Origin: Streptomyces sp. TRM49041
GTDB lineage: Bacteria; Actinomycetota; Actinomycetes; Streptomycetales; Streptomycetaceae
Direction: 5' to 3'
Assembly: GCF_008271805.1 (NCBI RefSeq)
Contig: NZ_VSRY01000165.1
Location: 124,001-188,000, forward strand
DNA length: 64,000 nucleotides
The notes beneath the pieces were generated by a model that was given only the letters and a program-made list of their open reading frames with translations, was not told the DNA's origin and searched no databases. Shown one piece after another: positions 59,341 through 64,000 of the stretch. Position numbers and translations under genes: made by a program. Positions within the stretch are counted from its first letter, which is position 1. Each line of letters opens with the position of its first letter.

Positions 59341-60972
59341 ATGACCACGGAGACCGCCGACAGTTCCCGCGCCGAGGCGCGGGTCGACGACAGCTTCCAC
59401 GTCTTCGACACGACCCTGAGGGACGGCGCCCAGCGCGAGGGCATCAACCTCACCGTCGCCGACAAGCTGACCATCGCCCGGCACCTGGACGAGTTCGGCG
59501 TGGGCTTCATCGAGGGCGGCTGGCCCGGCGCCAACCCGCGCGACACGGAGTTCTTCGCCCGCGCCCGCGCCGAGATCGACTTCCGGCACGCCCAGCTCGT
59601 GGCGTTCGGCGCCACCCGCCGCGCCGGCATCCGGGCAGCCGACGATCCGCAGGTCAGGGCGCTGCTGGAGTCGGGCGCCCCGGTGATCACCCTGGTGGCG
59701 AAATCGCACGACCGCCATGTGGAGCTGGCGCTGCGTACCACCCTGGACGAGAACCTGGCCATGGTCCGCGACACGGTCTCGTACCTGCGGGAGCAGGGCC
59801 GCCGCGTCTTCGTCGACTGTGAGCACTTCTTCGACGGCTACAAGGCGAACCCGGAGTACGCCAAGGCGGTCGTCCGCGCGGCCTCGCAGGCCGGCGCCGA
59901 CGTGGTCGTCCTCTGCGACACCAACGGCGGCATGCTCCCCGCCCAGATCCAGGCCGTCGTCTCCACGGTCCTCGCCGACACCGGTGCCCGCCTCGGCATC
60001 CACGCCCAGGACGACACCGGCTGCGCGGTCGCCAACACCCTGGCCGCCGTCGACGGCGGGGCCACCCACGTCCAGTGCACCGCCAACGGCTACGGCGAGC
60101 GCGTCGGCAACGCCAACCTGTTCCCGGTGGTGGCGGCGCTGGAGCTGAAGTACAACAAGCGGGTCCTCCCGCAAGGCGCCCTGGCCGAGATGACGAGGAT
60201 CTCCCACGCCATCGCCGAGGTCGTGAACCTCACCCCCTCCACCCACCAGCCGTACGTCGGTGTGTCGGCCTTCGCGCACAAGGCGGGTCTGCACGCCTCC
60301 GCGATCAAGGTCGACCCGGACCTGTACCAGCACATCGACCCCGAGCTGGTCGGCAACACCATGCGGATGCTGGTCTCCGACATGGCGGGCCGCGCGTCGG
60401 TCGAGCTGAAGGGCAAGGAGCTCGGCGTCGACCTGGGCGACGACCGGGAGCTGGTGGGCCGGGTCGTCGACCGCGTGAAGGAACGGGAGCTGCGCGGCTA
60501 CACCTACGAGGCAGCGGACGCGTCGTTCGAGCTGCTGCTCCGCGAAGAGGTCGAGGGCCGCCCTCTGCGCTTCTTCCGTACGGAGTCCTGGCGGGCGATC
60601 GTCGAGGACCGCCCGGACGGCACCCACGCCAACGAGGCGACGGTCAAGGTGTGGGCGGACGGTGAGCGCATCGTCGCCACGGCGGAGGGCAACGGCCCGG
60701 TGAACGCACTGGACCGGGCGCTGCTGGTGGCGCTGGAGCGGATCCACCCGCAGATGGCGAAGTTCGAGCTGGTCGACTACAAGGTCCGCATCCTGGAGGG
60801 CCTCCACGGCACGGAGTCCACGACCCGCGTCCTGATCACGACGAGCGACGGCGACGCGGAGTGGTCGACGGTCGGAGTCGGCGAGAACGTGATCGCGGCG
60901 TCGTGGCAGGCGCTGGTGGACGCGTACACCTACGGCCTGCTGAGGGCGGGAGTGGAGCCCACGGAGAAGTAG
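59341..60972 (+). CDS. cimA: Citramalate synthase
   Basis: Condenses pyruvate and acetyl-CoA to (R)-citramalate, the threonine-independent route to isoleucine. It has 543 residues: HMGL-like catalytic TIM barrel with FDTTLRDGAQREGINLT, HAQDDTGCAVANTLAAV and THVQCTANGYGERVGN, and a C-terminal LeuA-type dimerisation/regulatory domain ending near AYTYGLLRAGVEP. The family differs from LeuA by this DGAQREG form and length. The ATG at 59341 follows AGGAGCAGGAC. The Ile-rich leader upstream supports citramalate rather than isopropylmalate synthase. Confidence 0.9.
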   Translation: MTTETADSSRAEARVDDSFHVFDTTLRDGAQREGINLTVADKLTIARHLDEFGVGFIEGGWPGANPRDTEFFARARAEIDFRHAQLVAFGATRRAGIRAADDPQVRALLESGAPVITLVAKSHDRHVELALRTTLDENLAMVRDTVSYLREQGRRVFVDCEHFFDGYKANPEYAKAVVRAASQAGADVVVLCDTNGGMLPAQIQAVVSTVLADTGARLGIHAQDDTGCAVANTLAAVDGGATHVQCTANGYGERVGNANLFPVVAALELKYNKRVLPQGALAEMTRISHAIAEVVNLTPSTHQPYVGVSAFAHKAGLHASAIKVDPDLYQHIDPELVGNTMRMLVSDMAGRASVELKGKELGVDLGDDRELVGRVVDRVKERELRGYTYEAADASFELLLREEVEGRPLRFFRTESWRAIVEDRPDGTHANEATVKVWADGERIVATAEGNGPVNALDRALLVALERIHPQMAKFELVDYKVRILEGLHGTESTTRVLITTSDGDAEWSTVGVGENVIAASWQALVDAYTYGLLRAGVEPTEK

Positions 60973-61033
60973 CCGGAAACGGCCCTCGCCCCCTGTGCCC
61001 CGTTTCCCGCCCATTTGGGGTAGCGTCGGTGAT

Positions 61034-62374
61034 ATGAAGACGAGGCCGTTCTTCCTTCTGTCGGCCGTGGTGGGCTTCGCGCTGATGCTCCTCCTGGCCC
61101 TGGCTCCGGCTGCCACGGCTCAGGCGTCCGACGGGGTACGGGACGCGGCGGCCGCTCTGAAGCAGGGCCCGGTGTACGTCCACCCGGCGGCGGCGTCCCA
61201 GCTGTCGGGTCCGGAGGCGGAGGCCCTGGAGCAGAAGATCATTGAGGCGGACAAGCCGGTGATGGTGGCCGTCCTCCCACAGACCGCGGAGTTCCCGAAG
61301 GACACCCTCCTGCGTGACCTCCGCACCCTCACGGGTGTGACGGGCGTGTACGCGGTCCGGCTGGGCGACGCGTTCGACGCGGGCGCGGACCGGACGGTCC
61401 TCTCCAACCAGGCCGTGGACAACCTGGTCGCGGCGGTGCGCCAGCCCGGCGTGGACGCGGCGACGGAGCTGAACAACTTCGTGGACCAGGCCCTGCCGCA
61501 GGCCCGCGGCTCGGCGCCCGCGACCTGGGCGGGCGTGCCGGACCAGGGTGCCCCGATAGGCGGCCTGATCACGATAGGCGTCCTGCTGGCGGCGACGGTG
61601 GGCCTGGTATCGGCGACGACGCTCCGCACCCGCCGGCGTAGGCAGGCGGAGGAGCAGGAGTCCCTGGAGAAGCTCCGCGTGGTCGTGGACGAGGACATCA
61701 CGGCATACGGCGAGGAGCTGGACCGCCTGGACTTCCACCCCGCCGAGCCGGACGCGGACGACGCGATGCGCGCCGACTACGAGCGTTCGCTCGACGCCTA
61801 CGACAAGTCGAAGACGCTGATGGCCGGGGCCCGTCACCCCCATGACGTCCGAGGTGTGACCGAGGCCCTGGCGGACGGCCGCTTCGCGCTGGCCGTCCTT
61901 GCCGCCCGCCGCGAGGGCCGCCCGCTTCCCGAGCGGCGGGCACCCTGCTTCTTCGACCCCCGCCACGGCCCCGCCGTCACGGAACTCCCCTGGACCCCGT
62001 CCGGCGGCACCCCCCGCGACGTCCCGGTCTGCGCGGCGGACGAGTCCCGCCTCAAGGCGGGCCAGGACCCGGCGGCCCGCACGGTCGAAACCGACCAGGG
62101 CCCCCGCCCGTACTGGGAGGCCGGCCCGGCCTACGGCCCCTGGGTAGGCGGCTACTACGGCGGCGCCCTCCTCCCCGGCCTCCTCGTCGGCACGATGCTC
62201 GGCTCCATGCTCTCCACCCCGGCCTACGCGGCCGAATACGGCGGCGAGGGCTTCGAGTCCTTCTCCGGCGGCGACTTCTCCGGCGCGGACTACAACCCCT
62301 CCGACTTCGGCGGCGGGGGCGGCGACTTCGGCGGAGGCGGCTTCGGGGGCGGGGACTTCGGCGGCGGGTTCTGA
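61034..62374 (+). CDS. Secreted-domain membrane protein with Gly-Phe tail
   Basis: A 446-residue protein. The signal peptide or first helix covers residues 1-30 (LLSAVVGFALMLLLALAPAATA). An extracellular domain to about 180 contains a TPM-like pattern. A membrane helix follows at about 183-208 (GLITIGVLLAATVGLVSATTL), then a charged cytoplasmic region with TYGEELDRLDFHP-like helices, a second hydrophobic segment (GGALLPGLLVGTMLGSML) and a Gly-Phe/Asp repeat tail (GGGGGDFGGGGFGGG). The function is unknown. The ATG at 61034 gives the signal peptide; a longer reading from 60995 does not. Confidence 0.78.
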   Translation: MKTRPFFLLSAVVGFALMLLLALAPAATAQASDGVRDAAAALKQGPVYVHPAAASQLSGPEAEALEQKIIEADKPVMVAVLPQTAEFPKDTLLRDLRTLTGVTGVYAVRLGDAFDAGADRTVLSNQAVDNLVAAVRQPGVDAATELNNFVDQALPQARGSAPATWAGVPDQGAPIGGLITIGVLLAATVGLVSATTLRTRRRRQAEEQESLEKLRVVVDEDITAYGEELDRLDFHPAEPDADDAMRADYERSLDAYDKSKTLMAGARHPHDVRGVTEALADGRFALAVLAARREGRPLPERRAPCFFDPRHGPAVTELPWTPSGGTPRDVPVCAADESRLKAGQDPAARTVETDQGPRPYWEAGPAYGPWVGGYYGGALLPGLLVGTMLGSMLSTPAYAAEYGGEGFESFSGGDFSGADYNPSDFGGGGGDFGGGGFGGGDFGGGF

Positions 62375-62525
62375 CGGCTTCCACGAGTCGGCCACTCCGT
62401 GGGCGGGCACCCGTGTATCTGAGAGTTGCGCGGACAGCTGGGGTCCCCTCGAACTCGCAGAGAGAGCTTGCGGGCGAGCTCCAGAACCGTACCCTTGCCA
62501 GCGACTCCCGGGCGGCCAGCAGACT
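62375..62525. other. Gap with no convincing gene at the accessory boundary
   Basis: Between the membrane protein and the pseudogene I see no intact gene. On the minus strand, short pieces such as GKGTVLELARKLS recall part of a P-loop protein, but they are in broken frames. Base composition is less GC-biased than upstream. Confidence 0.4.
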
Positions 62526-62812
62526 ACTGACCTCGCTCACGGGCCCCCCAGTCCGCCACACGCACGAAGCCGATCTCGCCAGCACTCAGAACCATGGCTC
62601 CGCCGGCACAGACCACGTGCTCGCTTCGCCGCGGCGCCAGCCGAAGCAATCGTCCGCGCCGACCACGAAGGTGAACGGTTCGGCCAGCTCCGCCGCCGAT
62701 CGCTCAGCGATCCAGCCGCCGAACCCAGCCGCCGAGCTGATCCGGCACCCGCCACTGCCAGGCCGGGGCGCAGCCTTCAGCTCGACCGGTCCGACATATC
62801 GGTAACTCCGCC
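62526..62812 (-). pseudogene. Frameshifted remnant of a conserved hypothetical protein
   Basis: Read on the minus strand, RYVGPVELKAA ... GGWIAERSAAELAEPFTFVVGAD in one frame continues as LLRLAPRRSEHVVCAGG and VLSAGEIGF in the next frame. This is one protein pattern I remember from Streptomyces genomes. A single missing G near 62650 (GGATTG to GATTG) explains the first shift. A second shift near 62545 leads into VSEVS, after which similarity stops. The 3' half is absent, so the gene is dead and truncated. Confidence 0.6.
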
Positions 62813-62898
62813 CCGCGCACTCACATGAGCCAACCGAGAGCACTTCCGACACACGCCCTACCGGCCCCCTGCCAACACCCGGGACGCCTGGACCGAGC

Positions 62899-63429
62899 TC
62901 ATGGGTAACGCGTGAACCACGGGTCTTCCCCGGTCGCCCCGAACCCTGCAAAACCCTCGAAGGACTCGTCGGCCAGCAGCCGGTACACGAACTCGCTCAT
63001 CGACATGTCGAAGCGCTGCCGCTTTCCAGCATCGTCTCGGGCAAAAACCGGCCAGGATTCGGGCGGCGCGGAGTTGTCGGCGATCCAGGCGAACTCATCA
63101 CCCTGGACACTCACACCCCACTGTAGGAGGCCGCCCTGTGAGCCCGGCTGCTGCAGACCATGCGGAAGGTAAAGGTCCAGGGCTACGGGGTGCTGTTCGA
63201 CGATCCGACGGTTCGCCTCCTGCGAGTCGGCCAGCTCGGACTCCGCTCCTCCTGCCGAAGCGTAGACGGTGAGAAAGTCGCAGAACTCTCCCGTTCCGAA
63301 CGCTTCACAGAACTCCTTGTAGTCGGCCGGCAGCGCTGTCCCGAGCCGGGACTCGATCTCTGCCCAGTCGAGGTCGAGACCGAGCGGGTGCTCGCCGGCA
63401 GCCTGAGCGAGCCGATCGACCCAGGACAT
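62899..63429 (-). CDS. SMI1/KNR4 (SUKH) family protein, probable immunity protein
   Basis: A 176-residue protein with the SUKH fold signature: EIESRLGTALPADYKEFCEAFGTGEFCDFLTVY near the N-terminus, then GLLQWGVSVQGDEFAWIAD and a C-terminal MSEFVYRLLADESFEG. Proteins of this type act as immunity proteins for polymorphic nuclease toxins. The ATG at 63429 follows GGAGAGGA; a TTG two codons earlier is less likely. It begins 15 bases after the stop of the nuclease gene, on the same strand, and probably neutralises that nuclease. Confidence 0.85.
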   Translation of the reverse strand: MSWVDRLAQAAGEHPLGLDLDWAEIESRLGTALPADYKEFCEAFGTGEFCDFLTVYASAGGAESELADSQEANRRIVEQHPVALDLYLPHGLQQPGSQGGLLQWGVSVQGDEFAWIADNSAPPESWPVFARDDAGKRQRFDMSMSEFVYRLLADESFEGFAGFGATGEDPWFTRYP

Positions 63430-63444
63430 GTGCAACTTCCTCTC

Positions 63445-64000
63445 CTAAGGCACGTTGTCGATACGCACACTGCCCGAGCCTCCGACGTCACCTACCCACT
63501 GAAGGTTCAGGTAGTCAGGCATGGGACGGTTCCCCTCGTAGTGCGCCGTGACCTGATAGTAGATGGTCTCTCCGGTCTGAGTCCGCTTCTCCAAGGCGAT
63601 TTCATAGGCCTTCATTGTCACGCTGTTCACGTTCGCGTACAGCGGGACAAGATTGCGAAGGTCTCTGCCATCCCCACCCAACGAGCGGGCCAGCAAGTGG
63701 CCGCGGTGGTGATTCTCCTTGCGGCCACGGTAGCCCGGCGGGACGTGCTCCCAGTTGGTCGGATACTCCGTGGGCGTACCGACGATCATCGTCTCGTTAC
63801 TGTTAAGGGCCCAGCCCGACTCCACGCCAAGGTGGCCGTCTACCTTCTCAGAGTGTACGTAGTTGTAGTCGCCCTTGTTGAGGCAGGCGACCACGCCTTG
63901 TGCTCGGCCGAGATTGTCCAGCGGCATGTAGTGCACAGCCGTGTTGCCCTTGCGGCAGTCCTGCCGACGTACGGGGGTGCCAGACTCCGGTTCGTGCTCG
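63445..64000 (-). CDS. Polymorphic toxin C-terminal nuclease (partial, runs off window)
   Basis: The frame is open to the window end, so at least 184 C-terminal residues of a larger protein are seen. The end is a DNA/RNA non-specific endonuclease domain: YNYVHSEKVDGHLGVESGWAL, then the HHRGHLLARSLGGDGRDLRNLVPLYANVN core with the catalytic His and metal-binding Asn region. Upstream residues (GTPVRRQDCRKGNTAVHYMP) look like a linker. Placed just before a SUKH gene, it is probably the toxin tip of a contact- or secretion-delivered toxin whose body lies beyond 64000. Confidence 0.82.
   Translation of the reverse strand, partial: EHEPESGTPVRRQDCRKGNTAVHYMPLDNLGRAQGVVACLNKGDYNYVHSEKVDGHLGVESGWALNSNETMIVGTPTEYPTNWEHVPPGYRGRKENHHRGHLLARSLGGDGRDLRNLVPLYANVNSVTMKAYEIALEKRTQTGETIYYQVTAHYEGNRPMPDYLNLQWVGDVGGSGSVRIDNVP

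Noticed and set aside
62413..62805. 130-codon plus-strand ORF
   Set aside because: It lies antisense to the decayed gene, has unbiased third positions and a Ser/Pro/Ala-rich product without family likeness.

Overview
The window looks like a core-chromosome segment of a Streptomyces or close relative. It is very GC-rich, nearly every codon ends in G or C, GTG starts are common, and many genes are joined by ATGA/GTGA overlaps. From memory, the gene order (gcvT-gcvH-glyA, a dipeptide ABC operon, cysteine desulfurase-mnmA, ligA, gatCAB, ilvBNC, serA, putA/pruA, leuB, ilvE, urease genes, cimA) is a conserved Streptomyces block. No rRNA, tRNA, CRISPR array, transposase or prophage gene was recognised.

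Layout. 1-3.3 kb: glyA, gcvH and gcvT on the minus strand, behind a tandem glycine riboswitch. 3.5-5.9 kb: a P-loop ATPase and two SseB-domain proteins. 6.1-12 kb: a complete peptide ABC importer (binding lipoprotein, two permeases, two ATPases). 12-20.9 kb: a TRIC/UPF0126 membrane protein, a thioesterase-like protein, a TetR regulator facing two tiny membrane proteins, cysteine desulfurase, an amidase, mnmA, DUF427, a LOG-like protein, an SDR and a MetE-like methionine synthase. 20.9-29.1 kb: ligA, a membrane GGDEF-EAL protein, and gatC-gatA-small protein-gatB. 29.2-39.1 kb: an MMPL transporter, an acetyltransferase, a PQQ-type sugar dehydrogenase lipoprotein, an aldo/keto reductase, a 2-hydroxyacid dehydrogenase and a second membrane GGDEF protein whose EAL domain is degenerate.

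39.1-53.8 kb is rich in amino-acid metabolism. It holds ilvBNC with an Ile/Leu/Val leader peptide and attenuator, then serA. A PucR-type regulator stands divergent from proline dehydrogenase and pruA, with a palindrome between them. A streptogrisin-like protease, an AAC(2')-I-like acetyltransferase, a structured leader with a 44-residue ORF, leuB and ilvE follow. 53.9-59 kb holds a fused ureAB, a ureC with a rewritten active-site loop and flap, an agmatine deiminase, an unknown protein and a TetR regulator, in one tight operon without urease accessory genes. 59-61 kb holds citramalate synthase behind what looks like an Ile-Ile leader peptide and terminator.

The last 1.6 kb is accessory in character: a frameshifted remnant of a hypothetical gene, a SUKH-family immunity gene and the 3' part of a nuclease-toxin gene that runs off the window.

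The parts most worth following are the divergent urease/agmatine deiminase operon, the cimA leader, the leader upstream of leuB, the chromosomal AAC(2')-I-like gene and the toxin-immunity pair.
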